This document shows, piece after piece, positions 45,660-58,384 of a DNA stretch of 64,000 nt. Origin of the DNA: Xiphias gladius (taxonomy: Eukaryota; Chordata; Actinopteri; Istiophoriformes; Xiphiidae); assembly GCF_016859285.1 (NCBI RefSeq), contig NC_053416.1, positions 9,314,001-9,378,000 of the forward strand. Reading direction: 5' to 3'. The position numbers and the translations under genes are program-made. A model generated the notes under the pieces. That model did no database searches. It was not told where the DNA came from and saw only the letters and a list, made by a program, of their open reading frames with translations. How positions within the stretch are numbered: position 1 is the stretch's first letter; each line of letters starts with the position of its first letter.

Positions 45660-47020
45660 CCTAAGACCTTCAAGGGTGGAGGCAGGCTTGTCTGTTTGCC
45701 TTTAAAGATATATTTGTTTGCATGGCAGGATGACAATAATACCCCCTCCCCCACACATTTCCGACATAGGAGCAAGACACCCACACTGAAAGAGACGTGT
45801 CTCTGTAGTTGTTTTGCCCTCTTTTTGTGGGTTTTTTCTTTTCTTTTTTCTTTTTCTTTTTTTGGGCTCTTTGTGGTTGTTTTGTGTCTGTTTGTCTTTG
45901 TAGTCATTTTGCATCTACTTGTTTTGTGTCTTTGGTTGTTCTGCCCCTTTTTGTAGTCTCTCTGTGGTGTCTTTCGGGTTACGTTTTGAAGGTGAAGCTC
46001 GGGCCACCTGACCCTTTGGGCCACTGGGTCTTTCCAGAATGATCTTAAAAGATCCTTTAAATAATTAATTTTTTATTCTTGCCAAATACCACATCCATAA
46101 ATGTAAATTAAAAAAAAAAATTAAAAGCAGTTAAAACTATGTATTTATTTTCCTATTAGAATATTCCCTAACTTTTTATTTTTGTAATTTCATTGATTTA
46201 TTCATTCCTTCATTCTCTTTTAATCTACCTATTTGACCCGTATGCCTTGTTTCTTATTTATCTCGATGTTTACCCATAGCTCTTAATGTTGTCTGTATGT
46301 TGACTTAAACAAATAAAGTTACTTAAAAAAAATCATGCGTGGAGGGCATGGTGGTATTATATGAAGTGTTAAACTCTACTGTAGCTCTCTTCATGCATCC
46401 ATGGTGGAGATGGAAGGGTGAAAAATAGGCATGCAGAAAGTCAACTCTTCATAAAGTCATGATATTAAACACTCGGGTACAGTAGGTGGAGTCATTCACC
46501 TTTATTTGGTTAGTCCCCCATTAAAACTAAAAGAAGAATACGAAAATGATGCGCACTCCACAACAGGGTGAGCCGCAGGCGGCTGTTTGAACTGATGGTG
46601 AGATGAAGCTATGAAGCACTGAACCATTCCAGCGAATTGGTTCGAGAAAAAAGGTTCATTTCTTGTTGCTTCATGTTAACAGTATTGCATCTACTCGCCA
46701 GAATGTTAAACAGGCAAATGCAAACGATTGTATATTACAAATGAAATATCAATATCAACATCATGGGAAACCATGGTTGAATTTTTCATTCTAACCATAC
46801 CTTTACAGTAATTTAATATAAAAAGGCTATCAACATATTTTCTATCCATCAAATGTCTTAATATTAGTCAACTTAGGGTCTATATCTGTGTTTTAACCTA
46901 AGTGTGAAAATTGAGTGGTCAATGTGCAATGTGGGCAAAGAACATGTAAAATGGAAAATAATTTTGGAAAAACACTATTCATTTTTATTGAGAATAACAA
47001 CTTTTAAACTACATATATAT
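45660..47020. other. Intergenic sequence between asl and the LINE fragment
   Basis: It holds copy 2 of the TTTGTGTCTCTTTG minisatellite-like repeat (about 45860-46025, ending GACCCTTTGGGCCACTGG) and AT-rich DNA. A Lys/Thr-rich open frame on the minus strand is the complement of this repeat and not a gene. Confidence 0.55.
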
Positions 47021-47050
47021 ACATACATAAATATATATATAAATAAATAA

Positions 47051-47107
<57 letters not shown>

Positions 47108-47222
47108 CACATATATATATACATATATACACATATATACATATGTATACATATATACATCTACATATTTATATATATACACATAAATATACACACACAT
47201 ATATATACACATATATACACAT
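47021..47222. repeat. Compound TA / CA / TACA microsatellite
   Basis: TATA and TAAA words, then about 20 CA units (about 47058-47101), then ATATATACACATATATACAT-type units to about 47222. The whole 200-base tract is simple sequence, abutting the LINE fragment. Confidence 0.9.
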
Positions 47223-47224
47223 TT

Positions 47225-47907
47225 ATAGTGGTGAACACTGCTGATTTTGGCGCAGGAGGTCGGGGATTCAAATCCCGGCCAGGTAACACATATCCAGTGT
47301 GGATATGGCAAGGTCCTTGATGTTGCTGGCCTACCTCAGTATGAGTGAAACCGCAAATTCAAGTGTGTCTATATAGAGCCCGGGTCAACAAGGGATGAGA
47401 AATGGGCTACTGGAACAAGACATAGATGGAGCAGGGCAGAGAATAGGGATCTGTTGGAATGTTACTATACAAGGAGAGGGGCCACATGCAGAGATTGTGG
47501 GATATATGGATGCTTCGAAACCCAACATCTAAGCTGACAAGGAAACAACTACCACCTCAGTGTTACAACATCCGCAAATGGCAACAAACAGCAGAAGAAG
47601 GCAGGGCTGAAAATACCAAGGGCTGAAAGAGGAGCTAGAAAAGATGTTGGGAGTAAAGGCAACAGTGGTGCCAGTGGTAATTGGAGCACTGGGGGCTGTG
47701 ACCCACAAACTGGGAGATGGGCTCCAGCAGATTCTGGGTACAACATCTGAGGTCTCTGTCCAGAAGAGCGCAGTCCCAGGAACAGCTAAGATACTGCGCA
47801 GAACCTTCAAACTCCCAGGCCTCTGGTAGAGGACAAGGGAAGGGGAAGGAGATTTTTATTTTTTATTATTTTTTTTTTAATATATGTATATATACATATA
47901 TACAACT
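47225..47907 (+). mobile_element. 5'-truncated LINE (non-LTR retrotransposon) 3' fragment
   Basis: The C-terminal reading frame (47644-47829, in plus orientation) contains VVPVVIGALGAVTHKLGDGL and then SVQKSAVPGTAKILRRTFKLPGLW with a stop. I recognise this pattern as the 3' end of a common fish LINE open frame. It ends in a poly-T/TATA simple tail about 47860-47907. The upstream segment (GGTCGGGGATTCAAATCCC, then TGTGTCTATATAGAGCC) belongs to the same repeat. The clade is not settled. It lies just upstream of the fam111-like promoter. Confidence 0.7.
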
Positions 47908-47934
47908 AAGCCGCTCGCCAAATAGTAAATATCA

Positions 47935-48085
47935 CTCACGTGGTACAGACCGGAAGTGCTCCATCACGGTTGTCAGGTGCGTCATACGTTTAAAATCGAT
48001 AACCGCCTGGATACTTCTTCGACGCGCGCTACACAGGGAAGCTGCACGCGACGCGTACCGCGAAGCCTCGACCGAAGAAACCGGT
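47935..48085 (+). promoter_or_regulatory. Probable promoter and non-coding exon 1 of the fam111-like gene
   Basis: A short CpG-rich patch with an ETS-type ACCGGAAGTG (about 47949-47958) and GCGCGC words, unlike the AT-rich surroundings. A possible donor lies at about 48081 (ACCGGTTTGTG). The first coding exon has an acceptor at 48772-48773, so an upstream exon is required. The exact exon is inferred. Confidence 0.45.
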
Positions 48086-48837
48086 TTGTGTTAAAATTTT
48101 GGTGTTTTGTTCAAACTAAAACAAAAAAGACCTTAAACCGCTCTGTACCAGCTGAAGGAGCTAAAGGATGGTTACCTGTGGTTCAATGAGTTTTGTAACA
48201 GAATATTCTTGAAACCTTTTTTTTTTTTTTTTTTTTTTTTTAGTAGCTTAATACTTATATGTGTATTGTACAGTACATGGCAATGTGAACCTTGCTTTTC
48301 ATCTGACACACGAAGCCTAAATAATAGGCTAAAGTAGTGACAAATAATACATTGATTTCTCGGATTTGAGTTTTGCTACTTATACACGTGATACTGCATC
48401 ATGCCAAGTTTAAATTATATAAAATAACCCTTTTCTATCTTACTACAATCTAATATACTTGTAGGCATATGTACTGTGCTTTATTTGATTGTATTCTTTA
48501 CTTTCCTTTTATCAGTTAGTGAAGATGACCTTTGCTTTCACTTGATAGTTTTGTTTCGTTTCCTGGCATTCGAATGAGAAGAAGATTTGTGTTGCAACAA
48601 CGAAAGCGGTGCGCCAAACTAGTATGGCCACCTAGCAGTTGTAGTTTTTATTTTATTTATTTTTTTTTAGTGAAGCGAGCCACAGTAAATGTCATATTGA
48701 TAATAATAAACTAAATGGTGATTTCTCGTGTACTGCAAGTCATTAGAAATTAATCATATTTCTTTTCCTTTAGGTAAGATACTTAATCACCTCCTTTCGG
48801 CATTGTTAAAATTCAGCCGGAAAACCTCACCTTGAAG

Positions 48838-51384
48838 ATGGATCTTAAGTTGAAGACCGAAAATGATGGACCAATGGACAAAGCTGTCGAGGTACTGACT
48901 CTCACCTGTGTAATGAAAGGAAAGCCCCAAAATGAAAGTCTTTTCAGCTTAATTCAAGTTGTTTCAAATCAATTCATATCACCTTTACCACAACATTTTG
49001 ATTACTGATTTACATGGGTTTTGTAATTTTATCTTGTTCTGTAACTCTTATCAAGGACATAAATGACATGTCAAAAGTCCTAAGCATGCATTTTAAAATA
49101 CATTACTATTAATAACATTTCTGTCTCTTTTCTCAAGAATGGGGAGAGCTGTCAACATCGTGAATCGCAACTTGTTGCAAAGGTTTGTCATGATTTAATT
49201 TATAATCTGTTTACAAATAAAAACTATAGTTGAAATACACACTTATTTTTCTTTTGTAACATTTCGATTTAGCATTTGTGTCACAATTTCTTGTTTTTTT
49301 GTGAGATATTTTTCTTCAATTTTAGGAAAACATGATAAAAATTGATTTAGTATGTGTTAGTATGTATTTTCATTTTTTTTTCTTCAGCCATGTTTCTGAG
49401 ATGATGTGAAAAGTGTGATGTTGCTTAAATGGCATAAAAATTGTTTTACTATAAGTAAATTAAATGGGACTTAAATGTCTTTCATTCCTAGGAAGCGGCG
49501 CCACATCCAACCCATTCTTTCAAGTGGTGCTTAAATCGCAAGTTACCCTCATTTGTTACCTGCAACCAAGCGGGAACTGTTGAGGACTCGCTGAACAGAA
49601 GTGCACTGTTTAGAACAACTGCAGGAAAGAACAGACGTAGAGAGCTTGTCATCCTAAGAGATGGGAAAGCTATCAGTTCACACTTTCCATGCCACTTGAT
49701 TAAAACTGAGCTTTTAACTGTCCAGTATATTAAAACTGTAGACAAGCAAAGGCAACCGGGAAGTGGCTCTTTTCGTCCCTGCAGAAAGGGGTCATCCGGT
49801 GAGCTTGTGATTTTTGATGTATTGGCAAAAGGAGGTAAAAATGTAGTGAAAATCATGAAAAACCCAGCACTAAAAGCAATCGCTCAGGATATTACTGTTT
49901 ATGCATACAAAGGGGAGACAGTGAAGCAAGCTCTAAAAAGAGATGGTCGTTTTCTGAACACTGTATTCAAAAAGAACTGTGTGCTCTCCCACAAAATCAC
50001 TCAAGTAAACACGGAAATGTCGAATCTCGTAGATGATCTTGATGGTAAAACTTACAAGATCATACTGCTGAATAAGTTTAGTCCACCAGAAAGCCAGCCT
50101 GGCAGTCTTGATGATGCTTACATGATGCCAGATAAGTCTCAGAGATCTGATTCTGATGGAAACCAAGGTCCTTCAGAGCAGTCTACCACAACTGAGTCAG
50201 TGAATGACAACATGATGGAAAATAAACCACAGACAAATGGCAATACGGCAGCACAAACAACATTTCATGAAATACCTGACTCAGGAAATATGCAGAATCA
50301 CTTATCTTCAGTGTTTAAACATTTGGTAGATGGGATGAAAACTCTTCCCAAGCTTTCTCGTATCCAGAATCTCTTGCGTGTCGAGTATGGAAAGAATGCT
50401 GAGACATGCACGGAAGTGAAAACAATGAAGAAACTGATGGTTCGTAGCACTTCTGTTTGTCAAGTGAGAATAAATGGGAGCCCAGAAGGAAGTGGCTTTC
50501 TCCTATTTGACAAGTTTGTCCTCACAAATTGTCATGTACTTCAAGAAATTTACAATGAGAATCGGAGGCAGCATTATGAGCGCGTCACCGTCCATTTCTC
50601 TTATGAAAGTCTAGACCAGAAGGAGAGCGGAAAAGAGCATGGAGCGGAAGTGGAAGTGGAAGAGATGGTGGTCTCTGAATTAGGTCCCGATGTGTCAGGG
50701 CACGTGTATGACTGGGCTTTGTTAAGGCTCAGGGCTAATCAGACATTGCCTGAGGGTCTGTTAAAACACTTTGGATTCCTTCCCCAAAGTGGTGGAATTT
50801 GCATTATTGGGCATCCTGATGGTGGTGTGAAAAAAATAGATGCAGGCTTGATCATTCCATCTGATAGCCGTGACCAGGTTGTGGAGAAGCATTACCATAA
50901 AAATCTAAGGAACTTTCAGTTGATTACCCAGCGTTTCTTTGAGGGTGTGGCGAAATCTATTCAACCTGAAAGACATTTACTAACTTACAAATCTTGTTTT
51001 TATTTCGGGTCATCTGGCTCTCCTGTCTTTAACAAGTACTGCAAAGTTGTTGCAATGCATTCAGGGGGCTACCACTACCCCGATACAGGGAATAAACATC
51101 ACCATTTCGTAGAGTTTGGCTATTGTTTGTCCAACATTATTGAACACATCATTGTCCAGCTGGTGAACAGAGAAAAGTTTGATGTGTTGAAGGCATACCT
51201 CGCTTGCAGTTATGCACACCACCAAGACATGATGAGCAATTTGAAGCAACTGGTTGAGAGCAGAAACTTCATTAAATTTAAAAATGCACTCAGCAGTTCA
51301 GTGGTAGCAAATGACGCGAGTTTGAAGATGTTCTTTGAATTCTTCTGTCAGAAAGAGGAAAACATCCCAATGGACATTGTTTAA
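48838..51384 (+). CDS. fam111a: FAM111-type nuclear trypsin-like serine protease
   Basis: Chymotrypsin-fold serine protease. Human FAM111A/B act in the nucleus at replication forks on protein-DNA adducts and in antiviral restriction. Coding exons: 48838-48891, 49138-49182 and 49492-51384, all phase 0, giving 663 residues (human FAM111A has 611, FAM111B 734). The N-terminal half (about 45-230) resembles the FAM111 ubiquitin-like region (GKAISSHFPCHLI). The protease half shows the full triad: His381 in LTNCHVL, Asp440 in VYDWALLRL and Ser543 in GSSGSPVFNK, close to human His385, Asp439 and Ser541. A polar, Ser/Gln/Asn-rich linker (about 240-300) joins the halves. The start is the first ATG after an acceptor. 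AATAAA at 51970-51975 fits the 3' end. Fish carry several FAM111-like paralogues, so one-to-one orthology with FAM111A is not shown. Confidence 0.88.
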
Positions 51385-51969
51385 GTGTGAACAGACAGTT
51401 ACAGTGCTAATTACGGCCGAAAAATACAGTCAGAGCAGTTTCAGGAGCGTGCAACGCAGGCTGTCATGTCTGTTTTCATATATCAAGATAGTTTTGTTGT
51501 TAAACATGTGAGGAATGCGGGGATTGGTGGAGAGATCTGATACAAAACTCTGTGTATAAATTAACCATAATCACATTTTGGATAAAGGGTTTTCTAAGTT
51601 TTTTTCATATTAATTTTAAGCCAGACATTTGTAACTATAATGATTGCTCATTGTTGTTGATGCCTTGTTTTGTTTAATTTTTGTTAATGTTAAAAAAAAA
51701 ATCTTATTTTTAAACTTTAAATGATCAATTTGAGCCATAAAAACCCATTACTGACTCTAATTTCTTTCTTTTTACCATGTCTCTTTGGACTTTGACATTT
51801 TGCTTTAATATGTTTTTGGTTTTTAATGTATTACGTTCAAAAACATGGTACTGATTAAACATCCATTGATACTGGATGTTGTATTTTGTCATACTGGGTA
51901 AAATTGCTTCATAATTTGTTTTCATTACTCTGTAAGAAATTGATAATGATGATTGTCTGTCTGATGTTC

Positions 51970-51975
51970 AATAAA
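51970..51975 (+). terminator. Polyadenylation signal of the fam111-like gene
   Basis: AATAAA followed by a T-rich element (TTTTTTC), about 585 bases after the stop. Between here and crcp (about 52.0-53.1 kb) no gene was seen. Confidence 0.5.
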
Positions 51976-53155
51976 GTCATTTTTTTCATGATTCATTTCA
52001 TGAATGATTGAATCGTTTTTTTTCATTTTGGATTGTGGTTTTCTGTTTTTTTCTTTTAGCAGCATTATAAATGTATGAATGAGAGGTCAAAGATCAAATT
52101 CTGAGTTTAACTAACCGCATCTCTGACACTGATTTTCTGCGCTTTCTGTAACTGTTAATGCCTGGTAGTGAAACTAAACACTGTCATGTTGTTTGCAAGT
52201 TATCATGCAATGCAGGAACAGAACTTAAGGTTAAAATGCCGAATCTGTGATGCAAATTGGTTCTGCATGTATATAATAGGATTATAAGTCGATAAATACA
52301 TACAGTTATTATGACTGATGGTACAGTGCTTGGATTTTAATTCATTGATCACCAGACAAAAGAATTTAGAAATAAAAGGGGCCATAAGAGAAAAAAGCCA
52401 CTGGTGTAAAGGGACTTTGGCTGTTGAACATCAGCCAACCAGTTAACTTTCATCTGTTACTGATGGATTTGAGACAAACAAGCAGCCACAACTGTCAAAA
52501 GATGCTCAAAAGAAATGACTTGGTTCTGTTTGTAAAGCTTTTCTTCTCTTCTTGAAACCAAAAATAATGTGCATATGATATCATCTGACATAAGTTCACT
52601 AATCAAGCAGAGTTTGGCAGTATAGATAAATGGACAAGGGTGACACTGGGTCTTCATTTTATTTACAGTATAATTAATAGTATTGTAACATCTTTAAATG
52701 CAAGACTTCATTAATTTCGCTTTGTGTATAGTAGATTTATCATTCAACAATTTTAATTTGTATATGATGGATTCGCCCCGTGCTGTCACTCTTCCACCGG
52801 GACCCTGTTCCTGGTTTGTACTTTTCTGCGGTGAGTCGGTTTGAACATCAGGTGGCGATATTTCGACGGTTTTATTCCTCATCGTTATCTCCATTAGCTT
52901 CCGCGATGTGTGGTTGTCATGTCTTCCCCCGGGTCCACATGAAGGAATAAACGGCATTTTTTAAAAGCACGAAGTCTGATTCGGGCAAGCCCGCAGAAGA
53001 CAAGGACGACCGGGAGAGTGTCCTGAAAAAAGACAAATTAAAAAATAAAAAATAGAAAAAAGAAGCTAGAATGATGCCGGCGGAACGTTTGACCCGGACA
53101 ACATTTTCTACACGGACACTTTTGTAAAACAGACCAAAACCGAGGACCTGGCAAA

Positions 53156-55037
53156 ATGGAAGTGTAAGGATTTTATTAATTGATTTTTAATTGACGCTTG
53201 TTTACGGTGATTTTTACTTATTGGCAACTGCTTACTGTTAATTTCAACTGTAGACAAACAATGTGGTTAAAGGGAAAACAGCTACGACTTAAGCTCGTGG
53301 GAAACGTAATGAATGTAATGACACAAGTCTCTCCCAGAGAAAATACTTGTACCGGTGAGATGCGGTTAAAAGCTCCAAAAGCCAGTAAATTGACCTCTGA
53401 GATTAGATCGTTTGATTACATTTTCTAAAGGTCAGAAATCAACTTTTGTGCTTAAGCATTCATTTTCTTCTTTGCAGTAAAAACGCTAACGCAGCTATGC
53501 TCAGTAACTATGAGGTAAGTTCATGTGTTCTTTCTCACTGTTTGACATTAAATCTTTTGCACTGTCCAGAGAGATGAATATACTTTCGTGTAACTTCAGA
53601 TACGTTTGTCTGTGTGTTTCTCAGGTGTTCAAACTCCTGACAGACCTGAAGGAACAAAGGAAGGACAGCGGGAAGAACAAGCACAGCACCGGGCAGCAGA
53701 ACTTAAACACCATCATGTACGAGGTCGGCTCACATCCTATCCCCCTCTTCACTGACTTTAAGCCGTCCTTGTAGGCCTGTCGTGTCATATGTGCACTTTT
53801 AAAAAAGCGTGCTCACACAGTTTCCTCTGCGTTTCCACACAGACGCTGAAGCACCTGTCGAAGACGCCCTGCAGCAGACAGAGTCCAGAGATCGTCAAAG
53901 AGTTCCTCACCACCATGATGCCTCACAAACTCACAAAGTCAGTAAGATCTGACAAATAGATTTCATGTTTTCATTTGGTATTTACAAAAAAACACAAGAT
54001 ATAAGTCATTTTTTAGACACACACATATTCTATATGTATGCACTGTTCTGTATACCGTATAAACACTGATAATAATTTTTTCCCCCCAATATCTTCAGGG
54101 CCGAGAAACTGCAGCTACTTAATCACCGGCCACAGACAGCAGTGGAAATTCAGCTAGTGAGTGTTTTACTTAGCTGTCAACAATTACTGTCACTACATGT
54201 CATACCTTACCTCGCTTTATCTCTGGGCCCCTACAGGTGTACATTTCCATGATTTTTTTTACAACAAGTATTGCCTGTGTAGTCTGAGCCTGATGCAGCT
54301 TATTGCTCTGTGCCATAGAGCTCTGTTGTTGTCCAAAAACTGTTGTTGTTAAAAATGCATCAGTGAGCCAAACTGTTGCACTTGGTGAGATATTTCTTTT
54401 GAGTCTGTTGTAGTTTATTTTGAGTCTATTGCATGCATAGAGAACCACATGTGTATTAATCTGCTGCTGAAAATAGTCCCCAAATGTGCACTATTTACTC
54501 CTGGTTGAGTAACGTTTCCTAGAAACTACAATGCCCTGCTGTTTAGTGAATTACTTAAATTAAAAAAAATACGATATCTTATTTTTCTTGAAGATTTCAG
54601 TGCATCACCAGAAACATGAATAAATTATACGGGTGCACATGGAAAAGTGAATACGGTAAATAATGAGCTGAAACTGCATAAAGCTCCAAAAAGCTGAGAA
54701 GAGCTGTAGATTCAGGTGATAATTCTCTGCGTTCATCACTACAAGGGACCCCCTTTAATCTGTCATTTGATATGTTGTTATTATTATTATAAAAATATCG
54801 ATTATAACCACTCTAAGGCTTCTTTATGGGTGCACAATTTGTATAAACAGACACTGGCAAATATGGTTTTGATTTTCTGTTTGTGTTCAGATGGTAGAAG
54901 AGAGTGAGGAGCGTTTATCAGAGGAGCAGATTGAGGAGCTCATCCAGACAGTCGCAGTCATCCTACCCGGCGACCCTGAGCAGGAGAACGCAGCTCCAGC
55001 AGAAGCGGAGATGGATGAGGGCGGTGAACAGTCATGA
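53156..55037 (+). CDS. crcp: RNA polymerase III subunit RPC9 (CGRP receptor component protein)
   Basis: Small HRDC-like subunit that pairs with RPC8 to form the stalk of RNA polymerase III; also named CRCP for a reported role at the CGRP receptor. Coding exons: 53156-53163, 53478-53514, 53625-53723, 53843-53937, 54099-54156 and 54891-55037, phases consistent, 147 residues (human 148). The product reads MEVKNANAAMLSNYEVFKLL at the start, then KNKHSTGQQNLNTIMYETL, HKLTKAEKLQLLNHRP and VEIQLMVEESEERLSEEQIE, closely matching human CRCP, and has the usual acidic tail. Exon 1 encodes only two full codons plus two bases. Exon 4 uses the weak donor GTCAGT. AATAAA at 55712-55717 is a likely poly(A) signal. 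Confidence 0.96.
54225..54830. repeat. Dispersed teleost repeat in crcp intron 5
   Basis: Motif order CTCTGTTGTTGTCCAAAAAC, ATGCATCAGTGAGCCAAACT, GAAAATAGTCCCCAAATGTG, ACTACAATGCCCTGCTGTTT, AGCTGTAGATTCAGGTGATA, then TCATTTGATATGTTGTTATT and CGATTATAACC. I recall this as a widespread spiny-rayed fish interspersed element. It shares its last block with 41760-41810 in asl. No coding capacity; class unknown. Confidence 0.6.
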
Positions 55038-55719
55038 CACAGGGACAGGCCAGGAATGACCCACGGGTGAAGAACCAGGGTGAAGGTCAAAATTATTGCA
55101 GAACTGGACTGGTTGCTTTTACCTGCGCCGTTTTTGCATCACTGGTTGAACCGAACAACAAGCTGACAGAAAGGATGCACAATGGCTGCCTGGCCACGGC
55201 TAAAGTGACCTCATTACCTCTGAAATGCCACATTAAATGATTCACATTAAGGTTAATCATTTAATGAATGGAAGAAAATAAGCACATCACGATTTACATG
55301 TCTGTGTGTATATACAGAAGGATTCAGATCAAACATGCACACTTTCATAAGTTCAGTTTTTGGACAGTGAGTCACATTTTGACTTGTTTTACACCTGACT
55401 TGTCTAATTTGTATTTCACATCAGATACTGTTCATGCAGAGACAGTCTGTTATTAACCTGTTATATTGTTGGTTTCTGACTTAATGTTAGTTGCCTTTTT
55501 CTGGCATGGAGCATAAGAATAAGGGTTTTTGACTTCCAAAGCTGTAATATATGTCAGTCATGCAATTAAAGTTGCATCAGTCAGACAGTATTATTAGAGT
55601 AGCTGTGTCATAGCAAAGAGAGTAGACAGCAGGGACCAAGAGGTGATCGTTGTGTCTTAATAATGGCTAGAAACCTTACCTTTTTAAAACACACTGACCC
55701 TTTTCTTCTGTAATAAAAT

Positions 55720-57128
55720 TAAACCTATCAGCTGAAATGTGTCTGCAGCTTTTTGTCACTTTGAATGACACGGTCAGGAAACAGGGAAATTAACACCACA
55801 TTAAGTTTTTGTTTTTTTTTTCAAAAAAGGCTGCAGACATTTCCTGAGTGATGATGTGCTAAAGAACATATAAAACAGGATCCCGTCTGGTGCAGCATGA
55901 CAGACTGCAAAGACCTGGTGCGAAACCAGGATTATAAACTGAATCTTATTTGGTGGTGGTTTCACCTTCGGCTACTGAAAACATCTCCAGTGTATCTTTT
56001 CTCTGCGCTATACAGTGAATGCAACACATTTGTCAGCTGTAAATTTAGTTGTTTTAGGAGCTTCTCGTAGGTTTATGTCACTAGTAGTGGTAATTAAGTT
56101 AATCATCCTGACAAATTATTGTGGTCATTTAGTTCAACACACATTATTTTTCACAGATATGTTTCTGTAACCACTCATAGATTACACAGGATATACACTG
56201 CAGACTTGCAACATAAAGCCAACAACTCTTCAGCTGCAGATTTACATTATCTTCTGTTTTCTGTGCTGGGATGTTGTGAGGCAGCAGCGGAAGGATGTGC
56301 TTGTTAGACTCAGGTGTCTTTCTGTTTTGGGTTTCCTGTATTACATCAATTTCCTTTTCTTACTTTGCATCTTCTCAGGGCAAGATATAGAAGCAGAGTG
56401 AAAGTAATGGACAATAATATTATAACAATACGTTTAGGTTTTGCTGGTTTAACTTCAGTCTTCTTCTTTGCATATCTTTATAAATTAAAAAAACTCTTTT
56501 TTTCTCTTCTTTTTTTTTTTTTTTTAGCTCCAGGTCAAACTAGGTACCCAGTCTTAAGATTCCTCTTTGTGACGTTTGATAAACATTCATCACTGGTGAC
56601 TTAACAGGGCCCCACAGAGAGGCTGACCTGAGACCCTCTGTGTCAAAATCTAGTTTTCAAAGCTTAATTGTATCAGTTTTGTGGTTACATGCTGCATAAT
56701 CCTTTATTACTGTGTTTTACCTCAAAGCACATATAAGAGCAGGTAGTCTTGCAGCATAGACACACTGTACATGCTGCACAGAGAGTGGGATGAAGAGGGT
56801 TAATAAGGGCCCAGCAGCTGATGTTTGCCCGGAGTCTGTGTACTGGGTTAATTAGGCCGTGACTTTTTCTGATTCAGATTTTCTTTTTCTGATTCAATCA
56901 CAATGTGTGTTCATACAGTAATAGGGATTTGCTTTCTAGTCATCCACTCTCTAGTCTTTTTAATAACCTAGCCTGCATCACATAAATCATGGCTTTATTA
57001 TCATTTTTAAGAATAAAGATAAATTACGTTGTAGAAAAAATGCCTGTAACTTGGAGTCCACACAAGGGAAGAGCGAATAATTTTTTCCTTAAAATTTTTT
57101 TTATCAAGTCTCCTATTTCATTAGTACC
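55720..57128. other. Intergenic stretch downstream of crcp
   Basis: AT-rich sequence with a poly-T run (about 56504-56525). No exon, RNA gene or recognised transposon was found. Confidence 0.5.
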
Positions 57129-57130
57129 TA

Positions 57131-58377
57131 CAGTGGCTTCAGAAAGTATTCAGACCCCTTCATGTTTTGCACATTATGTTATGTTGTAGATTTAATTTTA
57201 AATGGATAAAATTACCATTTTTGTCCATCAGTTTACACCCAATAAGGCATAATGACAAAGTGAAAACGTTTTTTTTTTTAGAAATTTTTACAAATTTGTG
57301 AAAATCAAAAACCGAAATCTCTCCCTTACAAAAGTGTTCAGATCCTTTGCTGTGGCACTCCACATTGTGGTCAGGTGCATCCTGTTTGCTTTCATTTTCC
57401 TTGAGATGTGTCTACAACTTGACTGGAGTCACACTATTGCAAATTGAATTGATTGGACATAGTTTAGAAAGGCCCACACCTGTGTATATAAGGGCCCACA
57501 ATTCATACTGCATGTCCGGACAACAACCAAGCTATGCTGTCCGAGGAAAACTCTGTAAACCTAGTCGATAAAATTGTGTCGAGGCATAGATCAGGGCAAG
57601 GGGTATAAAACCATTTCTAAAGCTTTGAGTGTTACCAGGAGCACAGCGGCCTCAATAACTGAGAAATGGAAGAGGTGTGGAAGGAGGGAGGGAGGTGACC
57701 CAACGATCTCTCTCACAGAGCTTCAGAGTTCCTCTGCAGAGATGGGAGAACCTGCTTGAAGCCCGACCATCCCAGCAGCACTCCATCAATCAGGCCTTCC
57801 GAACTGAGGGTAAGATGATTGCAGCCAGATCCACAGACTTCTTCGGAGAAAAAATCTGCTCCAGAGCGCATGCGACCTGAGACTGGATCGACTGGTCGCC
57901 TTTCAGCAAGACGACAACACTGGAGTGGTTCCAGGATGAGTCTCTGCCTGTCCTTGAGCCAAAGCCCAGACCTAAACCCCATAGACTATCCGTGGAGAGA
58001 CCTGGAGATGGCAGTTCACAGACGCTTCCCATCCAATCTGACGGAGTTTGAGAGGATCTGCCAGGAAGAATTGGATAAACTGCCCAAATCCAGGTGTGCA
58101 AAGCTTGTAGAGACTTACCCAAGAAGACTCGGAGCTGTAATTGCTGGCAAAAGGGCTTCTACAAAGTAGTGAATTAAAGGTTCTGAATAGTTGTGTAAAT
58201 TAGAGATTTTAGTTCTAGATTTTTATTAAATTTGCAAAAATGTCTAAAAACATGTTTTCACTTTGTCATTATGGCTTACTGAGCATAGACTGATGGGTAA
58301 AAATGGGAATTTTATTCAATTAAAATAAAATATAAAAATAAAGTGTGCAAAAGTTTTGAATACTTTTTGAAAGGGCC
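57131..58377 (+). mobile_element. Tc1-like DNA transposon, decayed and internally shortened
   Basis: Flanked by TA at both sides (57129-57130 and 58378-58379). The left end reads CAGTGGCTTCAGAAAGTATTC; the right end is its rough inverse (GAATACTTTTTGAAAGGGCC), with long subterminal inverted segments containing ATGACAAAGTGAAAACG / CGTTTTCACTTTGTCAT-like words. Inside, KTISKALSVTRSTAASITEKWKR is the transposase DNA-binding region, and downstream frames include SPDLNPIDYPWRDLE and RCAKLVETYPRRLGAVIAGKRASTK, the DDE catalytic end. Frame is lost between the parts and the middle looks shortened. Length about 1.25 kb. Confidence 0.9.
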
Positions 58378-58384
58378 TATTTAA

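Noticed and set aside
45696-46024. Lys/Thr-rich minus frame and Phe-rich plus frames
   Set aside because: Produced by the TTTG-rich minisatellite-like repeat; no start context or splice partner.
46975-47311. Tyr/Ile/Cys-rich open frames
   Set aside because: These are translations of the TA/CA/TACA microsatellite and not proteins.
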